Source: JABDLO01 sp035327565 (GTDB taxonomy: Bacteria > Bacteroidota > Bacteroidia > Chitinophagales > Saprospiraceae). Taken from it: a stretch of DNA of 64,000 nt. The stretch spans positions 1 to 64,000 of the forward strand of contig DAOLDB010000008.1 in assembly GCA_035327565.1 (NCBI GenBank). Direction: 5' to 3'. The translations under genes were made by a program, and so were the position numbers. Every line of letters begins with the position of its first letter. Position 1 is the stretch's first letter. Under the pieces are notes generated by a model. It was not told the origin of the DNA. It ran no database searches and worked only from the letters and a program-made list of their open reading frames with translations. Of this stretch, positions 29,906 through 38,881 are shown piece by piece.

Positions 29906-30388
29906 TCAATCATCTAATGATTTGTAATAAATCAAATTCCATCCATCAACTAATTTGGCCCATCTTCTTTCAATGGTATAGGTTTTCGATGGATCGGAAA
30001 TCACCTCGATGATCAAGGAAGGCAAAACAGCATATTCTTTCTCAAAATAATTGCCTTCTTCCAGAAAATGACGATGCAGCTGCCACTCCTCCTCAGACCA
30101 TTGTGCTTCCATTCCGGCGTTATTTGAATCCCCTTTGCCTTTCAGGGGAAATACAATATGTTCCATTTGATATAGTGAATCCCTGTGGAAATGATCGTAA
30201 AATTCTATAAAATCTTTGGGAAGGATGACAATTGATTCTTCATTTCCCAATTCGTCATGTGCTTGAGAGGAACGCAATTGACACATACCAAAAAGTAATG
30301 GACAGGCAATGGCAAAAATTACCATTTTTCCTGGAGAAATCAATTCTAAAAGAGATGAAAACCTTAAATTAAGAAAATGCAGGCTCAT
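29906..30388 (-). CDS. Small secreted DUF4348-like protein
   Basis: The 160-residue protein has a hydrophobic N-terminal segment (MVIFAIACPLLFGMC) that can act as a lipoprotein signal, so a start at Met22 is possible. The mature part contains FIEFYDHFHRDSLYQMEHIVFPLKG, resembling the Bacteroidota family DUF4348, plus WNLIYYKS near the end. No function is known. Its ATG overlaps the stop of the phosphopantetheinyl transferase gene by one base, so the two are translationally coupled; the link is unexplained. Confidence 0.6.
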   Translation of the reverse strand: MSLHFLNLRFSSLLELISPGKMVIFAIACPLLFGMCQLRSSQAHDELGNEESIVILPKDFIEFYDHFHRDSLYQMEHIVFPLKGKGDSNNAGMEAQWSEEEWQLHRHFLEEGNYFEKEYAVLPSLIIEVISDPSKTYTIERRWAKLVDGWNLIYYKSLDD

Positions 30389-31035
30389 TATAATTGATTT
30401 TCGATTGCGTACACCAGAATGTAGTTTTCGTACAAAGTGCTGAAGATGTTGAAATGTCGTCTATGATGATTGGCGATCAATGTGGCCGTTGTAGCCACCT
30501 GATCACCCATGGATATCGAGAAAGGGTTAACCTTCAATTGATTTTTGAAATCGAGTTGCCGTCTACCATACGCTTTGTAAAGACATTCTTTTGCGCCCCA
30601 AATGATGTGTAAATTTTCAATAAATGAGCCCTTGAGGGCAAACGCATATTCCTCATCCGTACAAAATCGATTTGCAATCCGTGTAATTTTTGGTACCAGG
30701 TATTGAACATCTACCCCTACATGGAAAGGTGAAGCAATAACGGCAACCAGATCGCCGGAATGGGATATGGAAATTTTATAATTGGAATTCTTGAGGTGGG
30801 GTTTTCCAAATTTATCTTTAAGGCAGGGGGTACGTACTTTCTGCCCCGTCATATAGTGTAGCAAATATCGCGTAGCCATCCATTCCAGCTTTTTTCTTGG
30901 ACTGAGAGCGGCTACTTCAATCTTCTCTTCTTCAAACAATTCAAGATTTTCATCATAAAATGCAATAGGTTCTTCTACTTTCCAAATCCCCAGCTCCCCT
31001 GCAGGGACAACTCTCTTATGTCTGATGAGCGGCAT
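30388..31035 (-). CDS. 4'-phosphopantetheinyl transferase
   Basis: The 215-residue enzyme has the Sfp/AcpT motifs GVDVQ (Mg-binding Asp) and WGAKECLYKAYGRR (Glu and Lys of the second motif). It transfers the phosphopantetheine arm of CoA to a carrier protein, probably the fatty-acid acyl carrier protein since no polyketide or peptide synthetase is nearby. The KISHSGDLVAVIAS segment is typical of the family. It is divergent from dcd across 86 bp. Confidence 0.88.
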   Translation of the reverse strand: MPLIRHKRVVPAGELGIWKVEEPIAFYDENLELFEEEKIEVAALSPRKKLEWMATRYLLHYMTGQKVRTPCLKDKFGKPHLKNSNYKISISHSGDLVAVIASPFHVGVDVQYLVPKITRIANRFCTDEEYAFALKGSFIENLHIIWGAKECLYKAYGRRQLDFKNQLKVNPFSISMGDQVATTATLIANHHRRHFNIFSTLYENYILVYAIENQL

Positions 31036-31064
31036 ATTTAGTTCCGTTTATTATTTAGCTTCTC

Positions 31065-31098
31065 TTTGGAGTAATTCATAAAGTATGATGTACCTTTG
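31065..31098 (+). promoter_or_regulatory. Putative dcd promoter
   Basis: TACCTTTG at 31091-31098 matches the Bacteroidota -7 box TAnnTTTG, and TTTG at 31065-31068 lies 22 bp upstream, near the -33 spacing. Transcription would start about 15-20 nt before the dcd ATG at 31122. Confidence 0.5.
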
Positions 31099-31121
31099 AC
31101 GCTTAAATATAATGCATTCTC

Positions 31122-31658
31122 ATGATCCTTACAGATACAGAGATATTAAATGAAATTGAAAGTGGAAATATTGTGATTGACCCTTTCGATATCCGTTGTT
31201 TGGGTACTAATAGCTACGATGTGCACCTGGGAGAGTATCTGGCGGTATACCATGATCATATTTTAGACGCTAAAAAACACAACTCCATACGGTATATCAG
31301 AATAGAGGAAAGCGGCTTTCTTCTTCAACCGGGAACATTATACCTGGGAGTAACACGAGAGTATACAGAAACCCACAACTCCGTACCTTTTCTTGAGGGT
31401 AAAAGTAGTGTGGGCAGACTGGGTATTGATATACATGCCACTGCGGGAAAAGGAGACGTAGGATTTTGCAATACATGGACTCTTGAAATTTCCTGTGTCC
31501 AACCCGTACGCATTTACCCGGGAATGCCCATTGGCCAGCTTATTTATTTCAAAGTGGAAGGAGGCATCAATAATTTCTATAATAAAAAATCCAATGCAAA
31601 ATACATTATTAAGACAGATAAGCCTGTAGAATCGATGATGTGGAAAAATTCATTTTAA
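31122..31658 (+). CDS. dcd: dCTP deaminase
   Basis: The 178-residue product is a full-length trimeric dUTPase-fold deaminase. It has SSVGRLGIDIHATAGKGDVG with the catalytic Glu and Arg context preceding it (VPFLEGKSS), and the C-terminal IYPGMPIGQLIYF. It deaminates dCTP to dUTP, supplying dUMP for thymidylate. It converges with the rhodanese gene 9 bp downstream. Confidence 0.94.
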   Translation: MILTDTEILNEIESGNIVIDPFDIRCLGTNSYDVHLGEYLAVYHDHILDAKKHNSIRYIRIEESGFLLQPGTLYLGVTREYTETHNSVPFLEGKSSVGRLGIDIHATAGKGDVGFCNTWTLEISCVQPVRIYPGMPIGQLIYFKVEGGINNFYNKKSNAKYIIKTDKPVESMMWKNSF

Positions 31659-31667
31659 TAACTCTTG

Positions 31668-31979
31668 TTATTCGCCCATACCAAACTCTTCCACCCAATC
31701 TACCAGACCACCCAAAGTATTTCTCACTTGTTTAAAACCCATTTGTTTCATAAACATTTTGGCCTGCAAACTGCGGTTTCCAGAACGGCAGTACAGTACA
31801 ATTTCCTTATCCTTCTCATCTTTCATTTCTTCAATGGCTGCAGGTATGGAAGTTAGAGGAATAAGGCGACCTCCGATATTAAATTCTTCATGTTCATAAG
31901 GCTCCCGAACATCTATTAAAATAAAGTCTTCGCCGGCTTCAATTTTTCTTTTCAACTCGTTGACTGTAATATCTTCCAT
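31668..31979 (-). CDS. Single-domain rhodanese
   Basis: The 103-residue protein is one rhodanese domain with the active-site loop CRSGNRS (catalytic Cys64) and the DVREPYEHEEF entry. It is cytoplasmic (no signal) and could carry a persulfide between sulfur enzymes. The gene for the PASTA protein lies 27 bp upstream on the same strand, so it may be the distal gene of a two-gene unit. Confidence 0.9.
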   Translation of the reverse strand: MEDITVNELKRKIEAGEDFILIDVREPYEHEEFNIGGRLIPLTSIPAAIEEMKDEKDKEIVLYCRSGNRSLQAKMFMKQMGFKQVRNTLGGLVDWVEEFGMGE

Positions 31980-32006
31980 TTAGATGGATTTTGTAAAGTA
32001 TTATAA

Positions 32007-32825
32007 TTATCTGCAGGTTGGAGGTTTTTCTTCCCGGGTAGTCACATGAATGGCTGAACCTCTCTCAATAATGGCTACCGGATCATAAGGTGGATCCTGG
32101 TTGACAATGAATGAATATTCAGGATTTCCATTCCCAGCGTAGTTGATATCACCCATCCGTAATTTGGAACGGTCAAGCAAAAACCGAGCCTCCGCTACTG
32201 TCATACAAAATAAATCAGGGATGGTGGTGGTGCCCCCCGATTGTTCACTGAGCACAAATTCGAGAGTACCCCCCTTTTCTATTTCCACATCTCTTCTTTC
32301 AATATTCTTTGATGCAATGATTTCTCCCTCATACCACACTTCAAGGATGTGGTTGGGTTGTCCGGGATCGTAGGCAAAACCTTTGATATTGGAATTGATT
32401 TGAAGATAGGATAATTCCTTTCTCTTTTGTTCATAATCACTGCCGTATAATGCCGGCAATTCATTGAATCGGATACGGTCCGGATGATATTTGGTAACGG
32501 TCACATAAATTTTCCGCTTTTCTTTGACCAGTGATCCTCCTTTAGGATTCTGGGCAGTAATGATTCCTCCCCGTTGTCCTACAATATGAACAGAATCATC
32601 AATGACCAATCGAAATGAACGTTTCTTTGCATCTCTTTCAGCATCCTTCACATACATGTCAATATATTCCGGTAACGTGAGTTTTTGTCCGTGATTGGTA
32701 TAATATCCCAGCCAGAGTACTATGATGGAAATGACAACAATGATGAACAGGGCAATAAAAATCAGTTGTTTTATAAATTCCTTTTTTTCCACTTTCTCAT
32801 TTTTTAACAGAGAACAGAATGTCAC
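32007..32825 (-). CDS. PASTA-domain membrane protein
   Basis: The 272-residue protein has a short cytoplasmic N-terminus (KKEFIKQL), one membrane helix (about 22-45) and three PASTA domains outside the membrane: LPEYIDMYVKDAERDAKKR, RFNELPALYGSDYEQKRKEL and IPDLFCMTVAEARFLLDRS. In Gram-positive bacteria PASTA domains sense peptidoglycan and are attached to a kinase or PBP; here there is no kinase, which is the usual Bacteroidota form. Role unknown. Confidence 0.85.
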   Translation of the reverse strand: MTFCSLLKNEKVEKKEFIKQLIFIALFIIVVISIIVLWLGYYTNHGQKLTLPEYIDMYVKDAERDAKKRSFRLVIDDSVHIVGQRGGIITAQNPKGGSLVKEKRKIYVTVTKYHPDRIRFNELPALYGSDYEQKRKELSYLQINSNIKGFAYDPGQPNHILEVWYEGEIIASKNIERRDVEIEKGGTLEFVLSEQSGGTTTIPDLFCMTVAEARFLLDRSKLRMGDINYAGNGNPEYSFIVNQDPPYDPVAIIERGSAIHVTTREEKPPTCR

Positions 32826-33049
32826 TCATTCTCCTTTCCAAAGAAAACAGCGCAAAATTATGAACTTCTTTTACCCCGTTTGCATTGTGGACACATTAAT
32901 ATTTAATTTTTATCCGCGAAGCTTTTAATCATCGCAATATAATTATTAACTAAGTAAAATATATTGCCCTGTCCTTCGCTCTTACATCTATATACATGAC
33001 TGTCCGTGAAGATTGCAATCGGCACTGTTATATTTAAAGAAACTATTGC

Positions 33050-33080
33050 AAAAAAGGCTAATCTGCATTCTCGGATTACC
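33050..33080 (-). terminator. Intrinsic terminator of icd
   Basis: On the minus strand the icd stop is followed by GGTAATC, a 10-nt loop, and GATTAGCC (one bulged G), then six T residues. The hairpin lies directly after the stop codon at 33083. Confidence 0.7.
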
Positions 33081-33082
33081 GG

Positions 33083-34309
33083 TCAGGTATCCATCTTGTA
33101 AATGATCTCATCCGCGAATTCAGAGCATTTCAAAAGAGTAGCGCCTTCCATTAATCGTTCAAAGTCATAGGTAACCCTTTTTCCTGAAATGGCTCCTTCC
33201 ACACCTTTGATAACTAAATCTGCCGCTTCATTCCATCCCAAATACCTGAACATCATCTCTCCTGACAAGATTACACTGCTGGGATTTACTTTATCCTGAC
33301 CTGCATATTTAGGTGCAGTACCATGGGTGGCTTCGAATATTGCAATGCCGGTTGAATAGTTAATATTTGCCCCTGGAGCGATACCAATACCTCCGACTTG
33401 GGCTGCCAATGCATCAGAAATATAGTCACCATTCAGATTGAGTGTGGCAATCACATCATACTCTGCAGGCCTGAGCAGAATTTGTTGTAAGAACGCATCT
33501 GCTATAACATCTTTAATGACCAACCGGTGCTCACCATTTTGTATCACTTGCCATGGACCCCCATCAAGATCCCGGGCTCCATAGTATTTCTTTGCAGTGT
33601 CATAACCCCATTCTTTGAATTTACCTTCTGTAAATTTCATGATATTGCCTTTATGTACCAGGGTAACAGATTTTTTCTTTTGAGCAATCGCATAATCTAT
33701 GGCCGCCTTTACCAATCTTTCTGTACCTTCGACGGACACAGGTTTTACGCCTAAAGATACAGTATCAGGAAACCGGATCTGGGTTACTCCTAACTCATCG
33801 ATCAGAAATTGCTTCAGTCTTTCAACCTCCTTGCTTCCATAATTATACTCTATACCTGCATAAATATCTTCCGTATTTTCGCGGAAAATAACCATATCTG
33901 TTAAATGGGGTTCACGTACCGGAGAGGGAACGCCAGTAAACCATCGCACCGGGCGGACACAGGCATATAAATCCAGTTTTTGCCGCAAAGCTACATTGAG
34001 TGACCGGATACCTCCCCCAACCGGTGTTGTCAAAGGTCCTTTAATGGCAACCAGGTACGTAATAATGTCATCCAAAGTAGCCTGGGGCAACCACTCCCCG
34101 GTCTGATTGAAAGCTTTTTCTCCGGCCAGGACTTCATGCCATTGAATTTTTTTCTTCCCATGATAAGCCTTCTCTACCGCTGCATCCAATACCCGGTATG
34201 AGGCTGACCATATATCCGGGCCTATGCCATCCCCTTCAATGAATGGGATAACGGGGTGATCCGGAACATTCAATTTTCCATTGGATATAGTGATTTTTTG
34301 TGGACTCAT
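33083..34309 (-). CDS. icd: Isocitrate dehydrogenase (NADP-type)
   Basis: The 408-residue enzyme is the homodimeric E. coli-type form: FIEGDGIGPDIW near the N-terminus, IFRENTEDIYAGIEY, LVHKGNIMKFTEG, and LNLNGDYISDALAAQVGG. The substrate serine/arginine loop is GGGIRSLNVALRQKLDLY. It oxidises isocitrate to 2-oxoglutarate in the TCA cycle. It ends at a strong hairpin terminator and is separated from the upstream HAD gene by 95 bp. Confidence 0.95.
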   Translation of the reverse strand: MSPQKITISNGKLNVPDHPVIPFIEGDGIGPDIWSASYRVLDAAVEKAYHGKKKIQWHEVLAGEKAFNQTGEWLPQATLDDIITYLVAIKGPLTTPVGGGIRSLNVALRQKLDLYACVRPVRWFTGVPSPVREPHLTDMVIFRENTEDIYAGIEYNYGSKEVERLKQFLIDELGVTQIRFPDTVSLGVKPVSVEGTERLVKAAIDYAIAQKKKSVTLVHKGNIMKFTEGKFKEWGYDTAKKYYGARDLDGGPWQVIQNGEHRLVIKDVIADAFLQQILLRPAEYDVIATLNLNGDYISDALAAQVGGIGIAPGANINYSTGIAIFEATHGTAPKYAGQDKVNPSSVILSGEMMFRYLGWNEAADLVIKGVEGAISGKRVTYDFERLMEGATLLKCSEFADEIIYKMDT

Positions 34310-34404
34310 ATTCTTGAATTGTAAGGATTATTTAAAGAATGGCTAAAGTAGGCAATGCAGTCTAAATTTCAGAATAAATGCACACAAAGATCAGGAAAAA
34401 CCAT

Positions 34405-35028
34405 TCATTGAACAATTCCAAATGGAATTAAATCATTCTTCAGTTGATCTACATTCTGAAAATGGATAGCATGTAATCCTACACGCTTTGCTCCAGAAAC
34501 ATTCTTGACACTGTCATCAATAAAAAGACATTCATTAGTAATGAGATCAAACCTTTTCAGCAGAATGTGGTATATGGCCGGATCAGGCTTTTTTACTTTT
34601 TCTTCTCCCGATACCACAATCCCTTCAAACCAGGATAAAAATGGAAACTTCCGTCGCGCTACCGGAAAAGTTTCAGCCGACCAGTTGGTTAAAGCATACA
34701 CTCGGTATGACGGGTTTTCAATAAACTCTCGCAGTAATTGAACCATATTGTCATGCGCATCACCCAGCATGTCTTCTTCCCACTTTCCATAATATGCGTC
34801 AATTTCAGGTGAATATTCAGGGAAACGATCTATCAATATCTGTGTAGCAATGTGTAAAGGTCGTCCGGCATCCTGCTCCTCGTTCCAGGGAAAAGTAGTG
34901 ATATTTTGGAGAAAGTATTCCACAGCGGCTTCTGTGCGAAAAAGTTTTCGGTACAAATACCTGGGATTCCAGTCGATTAATACCCCTCCCAAATCAAAAA
35001 TGATGTTCCTGATCCGGTTGTTTATCAT
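34405..35028 (-). CDS. HAD family hydrolase
   Basis: The 207-residue protein has the HAD motifs in order: FDLGGVLIDW (nucleophile Asp), YALTNWS, a Lys in VKKPDPAIY and FIDDSVKNV. It belongs to the dehalogenase/epoxide-hydrolase N-terminal-like subgroup with a helical cap. It probably dephosphorylates a small metabolite. It is the last of three minus-strand genes (gaps of 14 and 22 bp) beginning with the DUF1080 gene. Confidence 0.88.
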   Translation of the reverse strand: MINNRIRNIIFDLGGVLIDWNPRYLYRKLFRTEAAVEYFLQNITTFPWNEEQDAGRPLHIATQILIDRFPEYSPEIDAYYGKWEEDMLGDAHDNMVQLLREFIENPSYRVYALTNWSAETFPVARRKFPFLSWFEGIVVSGEEKVKKPDPAIYHILLKRFDLITNECLFIDDSVKNVSGAKRVGLHAIHFQNVDQLKNDLIPFGIVQ

Positions 35029-35042
35029 TTGATAGTTAATAT

Positions 35043-35855
35043 TTATTTTGTTTCGTACCGGATAGTAAATGCAGGAGATCTCTTCGACCGGATGAGATTA
35101 AGCATCGATTCTTCAATGGTTAAGGTCGTCCCATCCTCTGAAAGAATTCCCAAAGGATGATCGTATTCAATGATCCTGCCGGGTAAGTGTATCACGGTAA
35201 TATTTTTTTGCTCCCCAAAGAAGAGTTCCATCATTTCTTTATCTTCTTCCTGCATATTCTCAAATTCCAACTCCGAAGCTTCCATTCCCTGGACTTTAAA
35301 CTCACTTTCTTCAAAAAATACCATTCCCTGATCTGCATGCACTGTAAATCGACCAAAACCGGATCGGATTTCTTTCAGGTCAATGGCTGCTTTTTCTTCT
35401 TCATCCTCTGTTTTTAACAGCTCTTCGAAAATTTTGATAATCTCTTCCTGATGATCAAATGAAATGGTTATTCCCAACAATGTTTGGTTATTTTCACCCG
35501 ACATCTGTACCCTGATGGACATTTTATCCAGCAATTCCGGATGATCAATTCGATGTCTCAATGAATCAGGAAGGGCCTGACCCATAGTAAATGATGTATC
35601 TATCGGGTTTTCTTTAAGCAATACTTCCATGATATTCTCTGAAAAGCCGGGGGTAGATTCTTCCCCTTCCATAGCGGACTTCATCATTTTTATCATTCCC
35701 AGCATTTCTGTAAAATCATATTGGTTGTATATCACACCACTGCCATCATAACGGAGAGTTATTTCCTGCAATGTGCTCCCACAAGAAGTACTCCATACAA
35801 TCAAACTAAATAAAAAGAAAACCGGCTTCCATTTCATTCTTGTAATCAAATGCAT
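35043..35855 (-). CDS. Acidic lipoprotein of unknown function
   Basis: The 270-residue product has a lipoprotein signal ending in WSTSCGS. The mature part is strongly acidic with Met-rich amphipathic helices (for example EMLGMIKMMKSAMEGEE and LEFENMQEEDKEMMELFF), and resembles no family I can name. It lies between the DUF1080 and HAD genes in one transcript, with 14-22-bp gaps. A surface or periplasmic role is likely from the signal; function unknown. Confidence 0.7.
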   Translation of the reverse strand: MHLITRMKWKPVFFLFSLIVWSTSCGSTLQEITLRYDGSGVIYNQYDFTEMLGMIKMMKSAMEGEESTPGFSENIMEVLLKENPIDTSFTMGQALPDSLRHRIDHPELLDKMSIRVQMSGENNQTLLGITISFDHQEEIIKIFEELLKTEDEEEKAAIDLKEIRSGFGRFTVHADQGMVFFEESEFKVQGMEASELEFENMQEEDKEMMELFFGEQKNITVIHLPGRIIEYDHPLGILSEDGTTLTIEESMLNLIRSKRSPAFTIRYETK

Positions 35856-35877
35856 ATTTTATTAATTCTTATTTAAT

Positions 35878-36603
35878 TTACAACTCTCTGATCCAGATAT
35901 TTCTGAATTTAACTTCATTGCCGTGATCCTGCAATATAATGGAACCTGGTCCGTGAGGGATATTTTTTGGCCAACCAATATATTCTGTAGTACCATGTAG
36001 CATTACATGATTTTGAATCAAAACACCATTGTGTAAAACGGTGATGTAGCCGGGAGCTACTCTGATTCCATCATTATTAAAAACTGGCCCTTTGTAAATG
36101 ATGTCATAAACATTCCATTGGTCATTGGGCCTCATGGCATTGACCAAAGGAATATACTGCTTGTAGATTGAACCTGCCTGCCCGTTAGTATAGGTGCTGT
36201 TGTTATAACTGTCGAGAATTTGCACTTCATATTTCTCTTGTAAAAACACTCCGCTATTGCCATGATTTTGTCCTGTTCCCTGGGGTTTTTCTGGTGACTG
36301 CCATTCAATATGCAATTGGCAATCGCCAAACTTACGATGCGTAATGATATCACCCGAACCGGGCTTAACCGTTAAGACTCCATCAGATAATACCCATTTT
36401 ACTGCACTCCCATCGAGATGGGTCCATTCAGCTAATTCATTGTGATCCAGCAAAATGATGGCATCGGAAGGCGGTCCCCCCTCTACTCCTGGTGTAACGA
36501 TCCGGGGTACCGGCTCCCATACCTCAGTAGCCTGGGGTGGGATATTCTGAGAACTAAGAGCCAATGTGGTCAGCAAAAAGCAAAAAGTGAAGAGATAATG
36601 CAT
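35878..36603 (-). CDS. Secreted DUF1080 (3-keto-disaccharide hydrolase-type) protein
   Basis: The 241-residue protein has a signal peptide (MHYLFTFCFLLTTLALSSQ) and one DUF1080 jelly-roll domain, recognised by GNSGVFLQEKYEVQILDS and YKQYIPLVNAMRPNDQWNVYDIIYKGP. DUF1080 is related to concanavalin-like glucanases and some members hydrolyse 3-ketoglycosides. No other sugar-processing genes are adjacent, so the substrate is not suggested by context. First gene of the three-gene unit. Confidence 0.85.
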   Translation of the reverse strand: MHYLFTFCFLLTTLALSSQNIPPQATEVWEPVPRIVTPGVEGGPPSDAIILLDHNELAEWTHLDGSAVKWVLSDGVLTVKPGSGDIITHRKFGDCQLHIEWQSPEKPQGTGQNHGNSGVFLQEKYEVQILDSYNNSTYTNGQAGSIYKQYIPLVNAMRPNDQWNVYDIIYKGPVFNNDGIRVAPGYITVLHNGVLIQNHVMLHGTTEYIGWPKNIPHGPGSIILQDHGNEVKFRNIWIREL

Positions 36604-36830
36604 ATTTTAATCCATTTGAAATAAAACAATAGTACGAATATAAACTAATTGTTGAAACACAAATAACTTAGTTATATGCTAATCACCCATGACCTGACTC
36701 CAAAATGCTTTTCAGGGAATCATATGAATAAAGAAAAATATCCAGATTATTTGCACAAAGATTTAGTTTGACGCCGGCAAAATCCTTTCCGGGGAACCAT
36801 TCACTAAAATATGTCAATATATGTGTTTGT

Positions 36831-37580
36831 TCAGCCAGTCATATGAACCGGTTTCAGCTGTATAATATTGATCCGGTTGAGTATTTTAATAATTATGTAG
36901 GTGGGATCAATTTCATGCCAGCGGATGCCTCCAAAATTAGGGCGAAAACCGAATTTGTGGTGGTTATTGTGATAACATTCGCCCATGACCAGGAAATCAA
37001 AAGGCAGAAAGTTGGTACTGGTATCCTTTATATCTTTAAAATTTCGATACCCGAATTTGTGCGAAAACCAATTGATGATCACCCCGTGAAAAGGCCCCAT
37101 GACAAAATGAATGGGTAACAGGAAGTAAAGCCACCAATGTTCGGCAAATAATATGTAAAACCCAATATAAAACCCACCCCACATAATGCGGCTGAGATTG
37201 TTGTGGGCAAATTTTTCAAAACTGTCCCACGAAGGAACATTTTTGCGGAAACGCTCTTCAATCTCCATTTTACCTCGATTGATTCTATTATATATGGATC
37301 GGGTGTCCCACATCAGTCTGAAAAAATTATGGGTGTATTTGGGGGAATGAGGGTCTTCTTCCGTATCTGCAAATGCATGATGCATTCTGTGCAGCATGGC
37401 ATAGGATTTAGCACTCAGATAACTGCTGCCCTGAGCAATCCAGGTGAAAATAAAAAAGAATCGCTCCCAGAATTTATTCATGGTAAACATCATATGCGAA
37501 GCATAGCGATGGAGAAAAAAAGTCTGGGAAAATGCTGAAAGGTACCAGTGAGCGAGGAAAAAAGCTAAAATGATCCACAT
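36831..37580 (-). CDS. Acyl-lipid/acyl-CoA desaturase
   Basis: The 249-residue membrane protein has the three desaturase histidine boxes: HRYASH near residue 25, HRMHHAFAD near residue 66 and HNNHHKFG near residue 205. These hold the di-iron centre. It is shorter than delta-9 acyl-CoA desaturases of eukaryotes and lacks a cytochrome b5 domain. It would put a double bond into a fatty acyl chain to adjust membrane fluidity. It is monocistronic. Confidence 0.9.
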   Translation of the reverse strand: MWIILAFFLAHWYLSAFSQTFFLHRYASHMMFTMNKFWERFFFIFTWIAQGSSYLSAKSYAMLHRMHHAFADTEEDPHSPKYTHNFFRLMWDTRSIYNRINRGKMEIEERFRKNVPSWDSFEKFAHNNLSRIMWGGFYIGFYILFAEHWWLYFLLPIHFVMGPFHGVIINWFSHKFGYRNFKDIKDTSTNFLPFDFLVMGECYHNNHHKFGFRPNFGGIRWHEIDPTYIIIKILNRINIIQLKPVHMTG

Positions 37581-37833
37581 AATGTTTTTGATTTAATAAT
37601 TGAAATAGTTTTAGTGCTGCTTGAAAAAAGAATGTACTATTTGGTCGGTTATCACAAAATTTTTAACCTTTATGAACCGGAATGGGATTCAATGATATTT
37701 GATACCTACATCCTGGGGAAAAGGTTTTGATAACATTAATTATTTTATAGATTAAAAAAAATCAAAAAAAATTACACAAAGATAAATTTTAATTGTAAAA
37801 CCATATTCAATCACTTCAATTGTTCTCATATTT

Positions 37834-38820
37834 ATGGCTGAAAAACATATGCTCACTTTTGATGAATACAAAGCTAAGGTGTGTGAACGCATCCGTAGTA
37901 AAGGCAATCACATCCATAATGAACGTGGGATGCAATTTTATGGGATAATGTGTACCGTGGACCAGGCCATCCAGACTTTCAACCCTTTTTCATATCCAAA
38001 ACTTTCCGGTATAAAAAAGAGATTAAATATAAAGGGAAATCTTTTTTGCGGATTCTCCATGACCAATGACAATCAGATCTATAGCGCTGTGTATGTCAAG
38101 CAAATGAAACAAAAGGACGAATGTATGCTTATCTCGTTTTATAATCATGAAGCGAGCGGCTGGTACCTTGATATGATAACTATGGTCAAAGTAATGATCA
38201 AACGATTGTTGTTTTTCAGAATCAGGGTCTTAACATTTAACTTCAATGAGAATTGGCCCATATCACCCTATGTTGAGAAGGTATTTGGACAATTTGGGAA
38301 AACTGAAATCAAAACCAGTCATCACAAGTGTACAATGAAGGATACCCGTTCCCTATTACATTCACCCTGGACCAATCGACCGGTACCAGAAGGCTATAAC
38401 ATAGAAGCCTGGGACGACACTTCTTACACCCAACTGGAAGTGGCATTTAATGAAAATCGCTTCAAAGACATTCCCAGAGCGATGAGTCCTTTTCAACTCA
38501 GAGGACAGTATTCCCCCGGCTATTCTTCTTTAATCAAATATCATGGGGAAATCATTGGTTGGTGTATGATCCATAGGTTAGCCAAAGACCAGGTACAAAT
38601 CACAGCATTGTATCTTGAAAAAGGGAAGGGACAATGGCTGGGATTAAAAGCGCTGAGCGATGCCATCAGGAGAGCTTATGATGAAGAAAAGACATTTTAT
38701 CAGGCTATTTTCCTTATTGAAGGCCTGAATAGTCCAATGCATGCACTCTATAAAAAGGTGTTGAAACCCCAGGGATGTATAATGGAGACTTTTTATGAAA
38801 TAAAGTTGATGCTTTTTTAA
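37834..38820 (+). CDS. GNAT-like protein of unknown function
   Basis: The 328-residue protein has two alpha/beta halves. The C-terminal half (about 190-315) fits a GNAT fold: LIKYHGEIIGWCMIHRL for strands 3-4, KGKGQWLGLKAL for the acetyl-CoA loop, and LIEGLNSPMHALYKKVL near the end. The N-terminal half (about 30-170) also looks GNAT-like but lacks a clear cofactor loop. I do not recognise a named family. It is the first of three plus-strand genes ending with the TIGR03032 gene; the next starts about 60 bp downstream. Confidence 0.6.
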   Translation: MAEKHMLTFDEYKAKVCERIRSKGNHIHNERGMQFYGIMCTVDQAIQTFNPFSYPKLSGIKKRLNIKGNLFCGFSMTNDNQIYSAVYVKQMKQKDECMLISFYNHEASGWYLDMITMVKVMIKRLLFFRIRVLTFNFNENWPISPYVEKVFGQFGKTEIKTSHHKCTMKDTRSLLHSPWTNRPVPEGYNIEAWDDTSYTQLEVAFNENRFKDIPRAMSPFQLRGQYSPGYSSLIKYHGEIIGWCMIHRLAKDQVQITALYLEKGKGQWLGLKALSDAIRRAYDEEKTFYQAIFLIEGLNSPMHALYKKVLKPQGCIMETFYEIKLMLF

Positions 38821-38881
38821 AAAAAAATGATTGTTTCTTTATAACATTACAGGCTGTAACAGAACTAAACTTAATTGGGCT